This document shows positions 43,882-56,874 of a DNA stretch of 64,000 bases, piece by piece. The notes under the pieces were generated by a model, which was not told the DNA's origin, searched no databases, and worked only from the letters and a program-made list of their open reading frames with translations. Source of the stretch: Artemisia argyi (lineage: Eukaryota > Streptophyta > Magnoliopsida > Asterales > Asteraceae); the NCBI GenBank assembly GCA_030686995.1, contig CM060704.1, positions 168,460,218-168,524,217 on the forward strand, written 5' to 3'. Every line of letters starts with the position of its first letter. Within the stretch, counting starts at the first letter, position 1. Position numbers and translations under genes: made by a program.

Positions 43882-44692
43882 GAGCATGCGCATGCGTAAC
43901 CTAACGGGCTGCGTTAAGGGTGTTTTAACGCACGTTAATGTGCGTTATTGATGTGGAGGAGCATGTTAAGGCCACGTTAACGTGGCAAGTTAAGCCACTA
44001 ACGTGGCGTTAAGCCACATTTGCTTAAAAAAAGATTACACTTCTGGTCCCTATATTTATGTTTGTGTCTTGACAATTTTGGCCCTTGTAATTCTTAAACG
44101 ATACTAATTTATTCAAACACACACGATACGAAAATACAATTACAAACGATACGAGAAACAAATACAACATATACGATTTATATAGCTTTGTAATTGTCGA
44201 TTAGATTTGACTTCTCCTCCCACACTTGCAATACTTGTTCCCTAACCATTTTCAAGGCGACCTGAAGTTGCAAATCTGTTTCATCATTTCTTAATAGAGT
44301 TTCTAACCCGACGCTGATGATTGGATGGTCTTGAGGCATATCACGTAACCTTTCGACCTCAGGAGCACGAGTATGCATCTGCCTTATACAACGAGTTATC
44401 TCACCAAGCAAACTGTTAACCAACTTTATGTTTCATGTTTAATGTAACTTGCGTTTAAGTTTAATGTCTGTTTAAATTTTAAGTATTAATATAAGTTGTT
44501 TTTATTAGTTATTAAATGAAATAATAGTTTTAGTTGAGGGTAGAATTTGAAAATATTTGAATTAAAGCTGAGTTAAGGCTGAGTTATTGTTGTGGGTGTT
44601 TTTTTCTGAGTTAAAGTTAAAGTGTAAAAGCTGATGTGGTGCTGACGTGGCACTGCGTTAAGTTTTAACATGGGTTACACTTGTGCATGCTC
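43882..44692. mobile_element. PIF/Harbinger-like element, 811 bp
   Basis: Inverted ends GAGCATGCGCA and TGTGCATGCTC are flanked by the 3-bp duplication TAA (43879-43881, 44693-44695), the Harbinger hallmark. The interior has repeated ACGTTA/TAACGT words near both ends. A minus-strand ORF (44423-44178) encodes 81 residues. Confidence 0.8.
44178..44423 (-). CDS. Small ORF within the Harbinger-like element
   Basis: 81 residues, mostly predicted helix (LLGEITRCIRQMHTRAPEVE... QVALKMVREQVLQVWEEKSN). No domain recognised. It may be the tail of an element-encoded protein. Coding status is uncertain. Confidence 0.35.
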   Translation of the reverse strand: MVNSLLGEITRCIRQMHTRAPEVERLRDMPQDHPIISVGLETLLRNDETDLQLQVALKMVREQVLQVWEEKSNLIDNYKAI

Positions 44693-44948
44693 TAAGAGTT
44701 TTTAAAAGGTTGTTGAATCAATGTGATTGAGTGGGTGTTTGGGTCAACCCGACAATATTAGTCAAATTTGATTGATTGAAATATATGGAAATACGTAACT
44801 ATTAATCAAATTTTATAAGTATTCTAATTTGATCATTGAAAGTTTGAAACTTTATATTAATCACAAAAATCATCAAAGTTTCAAAATTGATATTCTTGTG
44901 AAATTGTCTAAAATTAATGTGGTCAGAGGTTAGAGTATCCAAATAGGC

Positions 44949-46050
<1,102 letters not shown>

Positions 46051-46113
<63 letters not shown>
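46051..46113. repeat. (TA)n microsatellite
   Basis: About 30 TA units on the far side of the element at 45051-46050. Confidence 0.95.
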
Positions 46114-46118
<5 letters not shown>

Positions 46119-46790
46119 AACAGATATTTCATTTCACGCCTCACAAATGGAGGAAATTTAAACACAACAAGTTACATCGAACATACACAACGTAACAAGT
46201 TACGACAAAACAAGACATACATCATAATAGTTGTGACAGACTACAGCAACACCATACAAGGGTGGGGGGAATCACCAGAGTGAGCTTTTTGCAGTCATAA
46301 CCATATGAAAGTGTAGTTTAACAAAAGTATATAAAGTACATAATACATGCAAAGAAGATAAAACTAGACATCCTTAAAGGAGCCAGACTTAAACCTAACA
46401 GATCTAAAGCCAAAACCCAAGGCAGCATCAGGCCATTGATGGCAGACCGCAACAGATCTGAGCAGAGGAGTCCGGGTAGTGGCGGCAGCGAACGGCGAGC
46501 GGCGACAGCTGGGAGATGACAGATATGTGGGTAAGGATTATTATTGAAAGCAAAGGAAAATTCAAAAGAGCTCCGGACGGCCGGCCGAGACCGACCGCCG
46601 GATTTATTTAGAGAGAGGGTGTGGATCGGTTGGAGGAATATAGATTATAACATAATTTTGAAAACTTAATCCTTGAATATAACTACTTTCAGCAAGCTTT
46701 ATTTATAACTGATTAATGCATGATTAAACATTAAAAAATAACCAGGAAATAATAATCAAGTTTGCGAAGTGTCATGTTTAAGTTAGGGTG
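46114..46790. other. Unclassified; GC-richer patch, no gene called
   Basis: 46430-46640 is G/C-rich (GGCGGCAGCGAACGGCGAGC). On the minus strand it could be the 5' leader or N-terminus of a LINE or gene, but no frame is convincing. Confidence 0.3.
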
Positions 46791-46794
46791 TGTT

Positions 46795-47244
46795 TGTTTC
46801 ATTAAGATGTTTTAGGTCTTAATCTGAGTACCACATCTTAATAGTAAGATATGGCTATAAAATCTGAATCTGAATGAAATAATGTTGTTTGTTTTTCGTA
46901 TAATCGTCCGACTGAGTTTAATTGTCTTTTTTTTAAGCATATATTATATCATAGCAATGCCATAAACAAGTAGTTTTGTGTAAATATGAAACAAAACTTT
47001 TTATCACAAATATAACATAGTTAATATATCATCAAATATAGTATATTATAACAAGTGTTCAATCTCTTTTTGAGTAAGAGGAAGTAAGACAAGTCATCTT
47101 CCAACTCTTACTGAGTAAGATGTTATATGTCTGATCGGGTTTGACTTAAAAGGAAAAATCAAATAACATAAATGTCTGACCACCTCTAACTCAGTAAGAG
47201 TAAGAGACTAGTAAGACATTTTTTTCAAAAAACAAACACACCCT
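46795..47244. mobile_element. hAT-like MITE
   Basis: Ends AGGGTGTGTTTGTTT and AAACAAACACACCCT form a perfect 15-bp inverted repeat. The interior has TCTTACT/AGTAAGA words on both strands. No clear 8-bp target duplication. Confidence 0.7.
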
Positions 47245-47479
47245 CACTCTAACCTGAAAATTTCAAACGAATGAAACACTATTATGATTTTGAGTGTTTT
47301 TATAATCAAAATAAACTTAGAATGTCTAGGTTGAAACATATCTTAAATATGGTTACTACATGATGATTTTCACTCTAAAAGATAAAAGTGAACATATATT
47401 ATGAACATTCCAAAAAAAATAAAAAAAAAATAATAGCTTCTAAACAAATTTAACACTGAATAAACGAATATTGCATTAT

Positions 47480-47725
47480 GAATAATACTCTTTGGTTTGC
47501 TTTAACATATTTAAATGGACCTTATGAGATAAACTCTTATGCATAAATTTGATGTTTTAAAGGGTGATTTGGTTAAAAAAAAAATTACCTAAACAAGATA
47601 TAAAGCCATCTTTAATGGCTCATGGGTAAAAAAAAAAATAAAAAAAAAAAAGTTTACAAAACGGGTCAAATAAAAAAGTATGGTGATACTTTTTCCAAAA
47701 AATCTAAAAAGTAACATTAAAGTAA
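47480..47725. repeat. Dispersed repeat, copy 2
   Basis: Inverted relative to the copy at 25075-25345. Both contain the same 'acccatgagcc' segment and poly-A/T variable stretch. Confidence 0.75.
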
Positions 47726-47740
47726 AAACATTGCAGCTAC

Positions 47741-48420
47741 GCTGGGATATGTAAAAAAAGACACTTTATTAAAACGAATGATATTTTAAGTTGTGCAGCA
47801 AGGAAAAAGATTGAGGTTGGTGGACAAGTGACTCACTGTTGATAACTGATTTGAACAAGGTGATTTAGTTAATGTGGATTTAGGGAACGAGAAGCTATCA
47901 AGTTTTCTATATTGTCTGCCATCCAATGCTTCATCGCCTTCTCATGGGACTCAAAATATGCTTCAGCGCCTTCCCACATGAACAAGACTCAAGTGTACAA
48001 AGAAGTCCTTCTTTGATTTGATTTTTTCATTTTTTTTTATTTTATCTTTTTATCTTTTAGACAATACACTCAACGTTATTAATGTTACATTATTTATTTT
48101 TCAGCATTTTACATTTAGTGTATTAAATTTTTACATCATGTTTGTACTACATTTTTATGTCTTTTTTTTTTTTTTTTTTTGAACAGAAATTTTTTTGTTT
48201 AATAATAAAACTTTTAGCTAACCGGCCAACGGCCGGACCCTACGCTAATATTTTTATAAAAGGGAAAAAGGTAAAGGAAATAATTAAAATTGACTTTTAA
48301 CCTATCCTATGTGCTAATATAAGCACACGCAATTATTAACCATAATTCATTAATATATGGATTACCCATAGTGTATAAACACACATAGTGACCAAGGGTT
48401 CACTTTAAATACATTATCTT
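47741..48420. other. No gene seen
   Basis: AT-rich. A poly-T at about 48163-48180 followed by GAACAGAAAT...CCGGCCAACGGCCGGA resembles the reversed 3' end of a non-LTR element, with a GC hairpin (CCGGCC/GGCCGG) at about 48220. Confidence 0.4.
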
Positions 48421-48424
48421 GTCC

Positions 48425-49212
48425 CTATATCCAAGAAACGTTCAGCTAGAAGTGTTAATGCAAAGCTTGTGGTTGCGGCTTGTTCTTATTTTATTTGGCA
48501 AGAACGGAATCATAGGCTTTTTAAGAAGAGAAAATGATCGAAGGAGCAAGTTCTTGAACTGATCATGTCTACCGTACGCCTCAAGTTACTTTCATGTAGA
48601 TTTAACAAGACACCTCACGTTGAGTTTTTTCGCTCAGATTTGGAACATTCCTACATCACTTATTCGAGACTACTAAAGCTTTATTTCTTTTAAGTATTGG
48701 CTAGGTGTTTGTATATCATGTGATTTGTCTGTCAATCGCATGTTAGCATTTTGGTTTGAAGCACAATAGGTGCGTTTTTGGTCTTAGCCAATGTGGTGCT
48801 CAACCACATTTGATGTACTTCATTGTTTTGTGACTATTATATTTTACTAAGGGTGAGCAAACGGACCGGATGGACCGGACCGACCGACAAAACCGACCGG
48901 ACCGGACCGGACCGACCACATTCGGTCCGGTCCTCGGTCTAGTCTTTTTGGCTAATTCGGTCCTCGGTCCGGTCGGTCCGGTCCGGACCGACCAAAAAAC
49001 CGAAAAATCGTGCCAAAATAGCCTAATTGGACCGGACCGACCGAAGACCGGACCGGACCGAGACCGGACCGACCACATTCGGTCCGGTCTCGGTCTATGG
49101 TTTTTCCGGTTCTCGGTCTTCGGTCCGGTCCGGTCTTGGCCGGTCCGGTCCGGTTTTTGGACCATGCTCACCCCTATATTTTACCAAGGTAAATTAACCC
49201 TTTACCAAAAAA
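48425..49212 (+). mobile_element. LINE 3' end, interrupted by a MITE
   Basis: Starts with the C-terminal tail of an L1-type reverse transcriptase (AKLVVAACSYFIWQERNHRL then FKKRK-stop-SKEQVLELI...STVRLKLLSCRF), with one TGA in place of CGA near 48537. A 3' UTR follows and ends in poly-A (49204-49216). The hAT-like MITE at 48848-49176 sits inside the UTR. Confidence 0.7.
48848..49176. mobile_element. GGACCGG-rich hAT MITE, copy 1
   Basis: 329 bp with ends TAAGGGTGAGCA and TGCTCACCCCTA, flanked by a perfect 8-bp target duplication TATTTTAC (48840-48847, 49177-49184). The interior is packed with GGACCGG/CCGGTCC words on both strands. Confidence 0.93.
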
Positions 49213-49216
49213 AAAA

Positions 49217-50578
49217 ATAATAAATAAAAATAAAATAATAAATACAAAAAATTGAGATGAGTGTTTTATTAAATTTGAGTAGGGTGAATACGGAACACAA
49301 TTTTCCGGTCACTATAAAGAGAGAATGAAATCGTAATACCACACAACTCGATCGCAAATTTTGTCATATTTGTACGTCCTACACATTAAATTGGCGTTGG
49401 ATTTGCAACCGATCGTAATTGATCGCATTTGTCGTTGTCTTTTGAAATAATCTTACAGATGAAAAAATGTTAGATTTAATAACTTATTGCTAGCTGGTGA
49501 AGCTACAAATATAGCTGTAGTTAGGCCACCGACAAAACATATGTATGTATTATATTAATTTACACAATGTTAGCGGTAATTTTGGTATTTAAAAAAGGTC
49601 AAATTTTAGGTAATATACAACAAAGTTTGAATCAAGTTGTAAATAAGTGTCTTCTTGATGTCATAAATGCTAATTTCCCTACTAAATTCATGCGCATATA
49701 GTCTGCAATTTCTTTATATAGTTAGGATGCATTTGGTTTGTAAAAGGGTTTGGAGTTGGATTTAAAAACCCATATGGCCATAAACACTTATTTACAATTA
49801 TACCCCCAATCTACACGGCTAATTTTGATTCGCACACATATCAATATGGTGCTTGGACAATTATACCCCCAATCTACCTAATGTAAAGTTTTGACTTTGT
49901 AACTAGTATAATTTACTACTGCTATGCACAACATCAATTCTCAATTCATTCATTAACACAACTAACTTTGTTCCCGCCCCTTGTATGCCCGGTTATGTGT
50001 TTTAACCGACACCTCAATATCTTGTCACCGTCGCCGCCTAGATTCTACACGTTCCTTTAGTATTCGTAGATGGTTTGTTATCTTTACTATCTCATATAAG
50101 AATGATGACTTTATCATATTGGCATATTGCCTTTTCTTTACTGTGATTTCAAGATGGTTGACTACCGACACCCCCACACGATGTGTTCCTTCGGCAAGCG
50201 AGATTTTGAAACCCACCAACGGTTGACGAAAGTCGCGTGTCCATTTTCATCGGATGTAAATTAAATACAAAAACTTTGTGATTCCGGTGGATTCATGTGG
50301 TAAAGTAAATTGGGTTAAGGACACTTATGATCATTCTGGAATTCTTTTAGTCTAATGTGAACAGAAGCACAGAACAAATTATTTTCCACTAGAGAACCAA
50401 GTGACAAAAGAAATTTGGTATAGGTGTCATTGTCCAATCAACTTTGGGTTTACCGTAAGTCTATTTCACCGGCGCCGATAAAAGTGATGGTGCCGGAAAT
50501 GGAGAAAAAAATGGGAGATTGAGTTCTCGATGGTGGATGGTGTTGTGATTTTGTTAGAATGGGTTTTCAAACTAATGT
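49217..50578. other. No convincing gene
   Basis: AT-rich; 'caattatacccccaatctac' is repeated at about 49795 and 49860. The ORF at 49981-50226 and its reverse-strand partner look like chance frames in a GC-richer patch. Confidence 0.35.
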
Positions 50579-50588
50579 AAATTAATTG

Positions 50589-50720
50589 AGTGGTGATACT
50601 TACACCACATCTTTTAATGCATGCACCACAATTTGTGCATTACAGTATTGTACCATACAATACTGTAATGCATAAATTGTGGTGCATGCATCAAAAAATG
50701 TGGTGTAGGTATCAATTCCC
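50589..50720. mobile_element. MULE-type MITE, near-perfect palindrome
   Basis: 132 bp, both halves almost perfectly complementary around TTGTACCATACAA, flanked by the 10-bp direct repeat AAATTAATTG (50579-50588, 50721-50730). 9-10-bp duplications are typical of Mutator-type elements. Confidence 0.85.
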
Positions 50721-51089
50721 AAATTAATTGGATACAATTAATTAGGGGTATGCTAGTCTTTTTACATTAAATCTCAGTGTACAAATAAAAAACCTCCGTG
50801 TACATATCACCACCCAAAATAAACTTACAATTCGCAGTTGAAATCAACCTCTTAATCGCAATCGAATGTATGCATTTGTAATATTCTTTCTTTCTCAAAC
50901 CAAAAATTATGTTCGCATGAGTAACCTTCCCCTTCTTTCAATCCCAAAATCAGACAAACACTATGTGTCACCATCTTGCATCTAAGGTTAAAAGAAATTG
51001 ATGATCTGAATCACGCATGTTAAACACTCCCAGTCCCCCAAAAGCATATGATTTTGAGGAATTAAAAATGTATTCATTGAAATAAGAGG

Positions 51090-51660
51090 AGAGTTATATT
51101 AAATACCAAACTTTTCTTACATAAAAAGGAACTCATCCCACCATCCATCTAAAAATAAATCAATTGTTGAGATTAAAAGCATTTTAATATTTCACTCATT
51201 TTTTATAATTTAAATATATCTTAAACTGTTAATCGTTAAGCGAAAATAATTACACCATCACGATGAACATTTAATTATCTTTCTATAGACGGGTACTTTG
51301 ATACACTTTCGAGAGAAAAAAAATTCGTTTTTTTCATGTTTTTTTTCGTGGCCGAAAAAATCATATATGATATATGATATATGATATGATATGTAATATC
51401 ATATATGATATGATATGTAATATCAAAGTGCCTATCTATAGAAAGATAATTAAATGCTCGTTGTAACGGTATATTTTTTTTCGCTTAACGATTAATGGTT
51501 TGAAAGATATTTATATTTGAAAAAAAAATGATGAAAGTGTGTTTTTTAAATTGTTAGAATTAATCTCATCCATTAGATCAAATAAAGATGCAGGGAAGAT
51601 GAAGGGTGCAGATTCGTCACTTATGTAAAAAAAGTTTGATACTCAAATGATGTTAGTAAA
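51090..51660. mobile_element. Foldback element, ~570 bp
   Basis: Long imperfect inverted arms (e.g. AATCGTTAAGCGAAAA at about 51232 with its inverse near 51485, and TCTTTCTATAGA at 51278 with TCTATAGAAAGA at 51435). The centre is made of TATGATATGATATGTAATATC repeats. No ORF. Confidence 0.75.
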
Positions 51661-51957
51661 ATTTGAATCAAAATAAAATAAATCTATTAAAAATCTAAAA
51701 ACTAAAAACTAATAAATATATATGAAAATGGATATTGAATTAAAGAGCACAAAATTTTAGAAAATATGATGAAATTATATTATAAAAAAAATAGATAAAA
51801 AGATCTTTCAATTTAAAAATAAATGTTAATCTTAAGTTAAAAAATGACACATATTAACTTATAATTGTAGCTTTTTATCTTATTTTTTGTTAGTAGTTAA
51901 GCTTGAAGTTATTTTTGATTATTCATGCATTATATAGTAGTATAAATATAGATATAG
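51661..51957. other. AT-rich, nothing seen
   Basis: No ORF, repeat ends or motif of note. Confidence 0.4.
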
Positions 51958-52304
51958 TAAGGGTGAGCATGGTCCAAAAACCGGACCGGCCAAGACCGGA
52001 CCGGACCGAAGACCGAGAACCGGAAAAACCATAGACCAAGACCGGACCGAATGTGGTCGGTGGTCGGTCCGGTCTCGGTCCGGTTCGGTCCGGTTCGGTC
52101 CGGTCTTTGGTCGGTCCGATCCAATTAGGCATATTTTGGCACATTTTTTTGGTTTTTTGGTCGGTCCGGACCGGACCGACCGGACCGAGGACCGAATTAG
52201 CAAAAAAGCCTAGACCGCGGACCGGACCGAATGTGGTCGGTCCGGTCCGGTCCGGTCAGTTTTGTCGGTCGGTCCGGTCCATCCGGTCCATTTGCTCACC
52301 CTTA
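51958..52304. mobile_element. GGACCGG-rich hAT MITE, copy 2
   Basis: 347 bp with perfect inverted ends TAAGGGTGAGCA, in the opposite orientation to copy 1. Flanks AGATATAG and CATTCAAG do not match, so one side has been rearranged. The right flank is the start of the segmental-duplication block shared with 40998. Confidence 0.85.
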
Positions 52305-52709
52305 CATTCAAGTCTCAACTGAAACATATGTATTTCAGTGTATTCATTTAATTCTCGAACGAGGGTCCCATGCATAGACTTAAGATATATATCATATATT
52401 TTCTTAGTTAACGATCGCATATGGACAAAGACGAAAATTTGTGTAGAGAAATTGTATCGAGTAAAAGTGAATCTTAAATCTTTATGCCCGTGCCACAAGC
52501 TAAGTTGGGGTTGAACCAACTTGGAATGTCTATTCCTATCCAAAAGTAACATTCAACTTATCAGTGACTATGGCCATGTCGATCTCCAAGCTTTCAAAAA
52601 GTTACGTCCGGTAAATATTTTTATTGAATCTTTTGGGTGTTAATCCTCTTATCGATATGAACTAGTTATAATATCTGTGCACGTACAGAGTTTCTATTTT
52701 TTTTTATTA

Positions 52710-52909
52710 TACTCCCTCCGTCCCAAATTATAAGTCCACTTTTATATTTCACAAAGTTTAAGAAAAGTGGGGCCTAACAATACTAACCAATAAAAATTCA
52801 TTCTCACCCACTTACAAACATTCTCATTGGTTGAAATTAAAAGTGGATATATAATTTGAGACAATCCAAATTGACAAAATGGACTTATAAAATGGGACAG
52901 AGGGGAGTA
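52710..52909. mobile_element. Stowaway MITE
   Basis: Canonical ends TACTCCCTCCGTCCCA and TGGGACAGAGGGGAGTA with TA target duplication, about 200 bp. Confidence 0.93.
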
Positions 52910-53344
52910 TATTATTATCGATTAAGAAATGAATTACTTAACATATTTCAAATGGTTTTACTTTTTTGACTAAAAATAAAAAATCACATGTATATATGTT
53001 ATAATCTACTTATTGATTTAGTAATATATGCTTTTAGTTTTGCTAACCCGTTATATCAATTTACGATGTGTTTTGTAATTGTCGTATTTCTTTTTCTTAT
53101 ATTTTCGTTAAAATATATAGCATATTTAGATAGATTTGAACATTGATTCATTTCTTTGATTATGAATAACTATCATACCATGTTTACCAATGTACCTTTT
53201 TGTTTAAAAAATTGTATTTTCATAAGTTTGTGCTATTTACTTCTCATGTTTGATCATAAAATTACAAAATTAACATAGATGCTTATACTATAGTTTCTTT
53301 ATTACATAAAGAGAAACAAAAAAACATGTAATGGTAGAATACGC

Positions 53345-53675
53345 TAGGGGTGATCACGGTCCAAAAACCGGACCGGACCGACCAAGACCGGACCGGACCG
53401 AAGACCGAGTAAAGGAAAACCATAGACCGAGACCGGACCGAATGTGGTCGATCCGGTCTCGGTCCGGTCCGGTCCGGTCCAAATAGGTAAGATTTGGCAA
53501 GTTTTTCGGTTTTTTGTCGGTCCGGACCGGACCTGACCGAACCGACTGGATCGAAGACCGAATTAACCAAAAAGCCTAAACCGAAGATCGGACCGAATGT
53601 GGTCGGTCCGGTTCGGCCCGGTCCGGTCGATTTTGTAGGTCGGTCCGGTCCATCCGGTCCGTTTGCTCACCCCTA
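53345..53675. mobile_element. GGACCGG-rich hAT MITE, copy 3
   Basis: 331 bp with ends TAGGGGTGATCA and TTTGCTCACCCCTA, flanked by a perfect 8-bp duplication GAATACGC (53337-53344, 53676-53683). Same orientation as copy 2. Confidence 0.93.
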
Positions 53676-53765
53676 GAATACGCTTATGTATAAGGTATAA
53701 GAATAGTTTTTCTGTGAGACCGAACTATATAAGGAAATTATTATTACTTGCATAAGTAAATTATA

Positions 53766-56700
53766 TGTAACACCCCCAATTCAATGATGCAGCGGAATTC
53801 AAACTGGGTGTTACTCGACGGCACAACAGTCATAATATTAGAAAACGAACTCTAATTGGGTCGTTTTAAAAGATTTATCATTCAAATTATATAAATATCA
53901 GAGATTATAAAATGAGGTCCCAGATGGTTCCATGTTTACAATTTACATTAAATGAGTTTTCGAATGATAATAAAATTTATAGCCCTCTTGAATATCCGTG
54001 CTCCTCCGTGCCAGCCTCGTTCATTATGGACCTGAAATACATGCTTAAAACAGTCAACACAAAGGTTGAATGGAATTCGTAGAGTTTGTAGTTAAATCAT
54101 TGAACACAATAATCGTAGTGTGAGCTATAGACTAACACTCATAGTTAGAAAACAAAACCGTTATTATTGCACTAATCTCATGCAACCAAAGCATTAACAT
54201 CGAACTAAAAATTGGCATTATAGAAGCCCTACCAAGGTAATATTGCCATTATACCTCTAAATATTAAATATAGTGCATTTGTTTGAACGCGTAGTTGTTC
54301 AACACAAATGGGATCCGTCAATCCCAATAGATCTATTCACAATATTCGCACTCACTATAGCTAGTGACTAATGGTTCATGATATAGGGACTTCGAACAAG
54401 GCAATCGTTACTTAATGACAATAAAACATAGTCGGGTAAGCATACAGTAGAAAGCATTGTGTTCGAGTAGTAAAATAATAGCATGTATCCCCCCCCCCCC
54501 CCAATGGGTTTGTAAAATAGTTAAACAATAGAAAGTGGGGCTACGAACTCACCGTGAGTTATGTAGTAAGTAGTGAAAATGGTAGTAGAATCGCGAAGGT
54601 CTCTATGAGCAACCTATAATAGAATGTTGCGACTTAGGTTTGGAGTAATGTCAAAGAATATGAAAAATTGCCTATATATGTCTTGCATTTAGTCCATGAT
54701 GTAGTACTTAGTATATAGTGTAAATCTTTGAATAAAAATGGTTTATGAAACATGTATAGTTTGTATATTGCTTACTACCGTTCGGGCCGACACAATTCAA
54801 AGGTCACGCAGTAAACATTCGAGGAGCTAGGACACTTTAATTCGTAAATCCAGCAACTCGTCGATCCGTTTACCGAAATAAAACCTCTCACATGAAGCTC
54901 CCTAGTGTTGTAGTATTTGATAAAAATATATAAGTTTTTGATCTGAAAAGTTACATGTCCAAATAATTGAATAAACTTAGGAAAGTTTATTTTAAATGAA
55001 GATTGTTATTTCAATGAGTTTCTTAAATCTAGAAAGAATATTACTTGAAAAGTCTCATGGTCATTTTGATGGAGTAGATCCAAATTGTATGATTATGTTA
55101 CAACTAACTCTTTAGTTCATGTTTTCGCCTTAGAAGGTTATATGGTCTTTAGCCATGGCTTTGCCGTGACTTTGGTCATTGTTACCATGGTCTTGAGACT
55201 CATCCTTGGCCTTAGCCATGGTTGTGGTCTCGGATTTAAGGTCATTAGACCTCTTGGTTTTACTTAGCCAAAATAAATACATGGTCATTTGGTATTAAAA
55301 ATGGGCTGTTAAGAATTTGAAGAAAAATATCACTCGTTATGGGTTTTCAGGGTTCGAGCTTCTTTACTCTTCAACGAAAATGTCGTTCCGGACAACTTTC
55401 GTGTTTTAACTTTTTGATGAAACGGAGCAGAAGGGCCTTAAAAAAATACGGATTTCAAACAGAATGCTATTAGGCAGTTTCGGGTCTTTAGGTTTGCTAA
55501 CTTCTTTTGGCCATAACTTTTGACTCGTGTACTCGTTTTAGGTGGTTCAAATTGCTATGTTTTCCTTTTTAAGTCCTCTATAATATTAGGTAAGTGTTTT
55601 ATATCATGGTTACTCTATTTTGGTCGTGGTTCTCAATATAAGTCACTAGTTTCCTTGATTACTTAACATAGGTTAACATATAGTTTACATAACTTGTTTT
55701 AATAGTTTTTATACATCATGAACATAACACAAAGACCATATATATAATGAATGAAACATAATAAGCATGAAAATGATATTGAGCAAGAAAGTGTATTAGG
55801 GTTTCTTACAACTTTTGGCTTTCTAAAGAAAGAAAGTCAAGTATGAAACTAGGACACTAAACCTATGCTTGCAAACCCTTCACCACAACTCTTGTAAACC
55901 CTTGCTAACCTTTACATAACCCTTGTGAAAACCAATTAACCTCAGCCCCTAACACCTTGTGTAGCTCCTAATTCAACCATGGAATCACCAATCAAACTCT
56001 TGATTCATGTAGAGACAAACTATGCATTCAACTTTGGTGTGCAACTTATAACTTGGAAATCAAAAGATCAAGGTTTATGGATTATTTGTGTGTCATTTGG
56101 AATGAAGAGAAAGGAAGGGATGAGCTTGCTTTTATGGTGTAAATGAGGAGGTTAGGAAGGTGCCTAGGAAGGTTCATTGAGGAGGTTAGTTTTTAGGATA
56201 TTTTCCAAGACTTGGTGGCCAAGTATACTTGCACAATGTTTAGCTTCCTATGTAAGCTTCCTATCCTTAACTTAGTGACCAAGAAAATGCCCCATGTGGC
56301 TTATTAGATGAGATTGGGTGACTAGCTAAGTAAACTTGGTATTATCTTGTGTTACAGAGTGAGTTTTGGTCCCGGTAATCGCTAACGGTAATTTGTTAAG
56401 TCATGAAACTTAAAATCGGGTATTCAAAAAACATGAAACTTATAAAAATGTTAGAACTTATTAATATAACCTATCTTAGCATATTTAATGAGTGACAAGT
56501 TCTATCGGGTTGCTTAAACGCTGTTAAAACTGGAAACGCGGGTCTAAAATTCGTAATTCGCGTAAAATGTTAAAATTGTCCTAAAATGAGAGAAAATCGT
56601 ATTTCTATTGTTTATAGTGTTTTATGGACATATCGGGATGCTGGAATGACGTTTAAACCTATAAGTAAATCTCGGACATGGTTTCGTGATTTTTGCAGAA

Positions 56701-56874
56701 ATGATCCGACGAGTGTCAAACTCTCGGATTATCATTAAAATAGTTTAACTTACGAGAATATGAAATAAAAATTTCGGGAGTGAATAGTGAAAGTGAATAG
56801 TAAAAAGTGAATAGTATAAATGAATAGTAAAATTTTCGGGAATAGAAATTAACCTGAAAATGCGAATTGTTACA
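53766..56874 (-). mobile_element. Solo LTR, 3.1 kb (Gypsy, probably chromovirus Tekay-like)
   Basis: Ends TGTAACACCCCC and GAATTGTTACA with perfect 5-bp target duplications TTATA (53761-53765, 56875-56879). No primer-binding site or coding region between them. Minus orientation is suggested by GGGGGTGTTACA as the 3' end and by repeated ACTATTCAC words near the 5' end. It contains a C16 run (54488-54503). GCAGCGGAA at 53789-53797 lies 23 bp inside the U5 end. Confidence 0.85.

Noticed and set aside
48800..53676. Arg/Pro/Asp/Gly-rich ORFs over the GGACCGG elements
   Set aside because: Open on several frames only because the repeat has few stops; they coincide with MITE borders, not with genes.
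55085..55267. Hydrophobic ORF at 55 kb
   Set aside because: It lies inside the solo LTR and has a repeated CATGG/GGTC-based word structure; likely chance.
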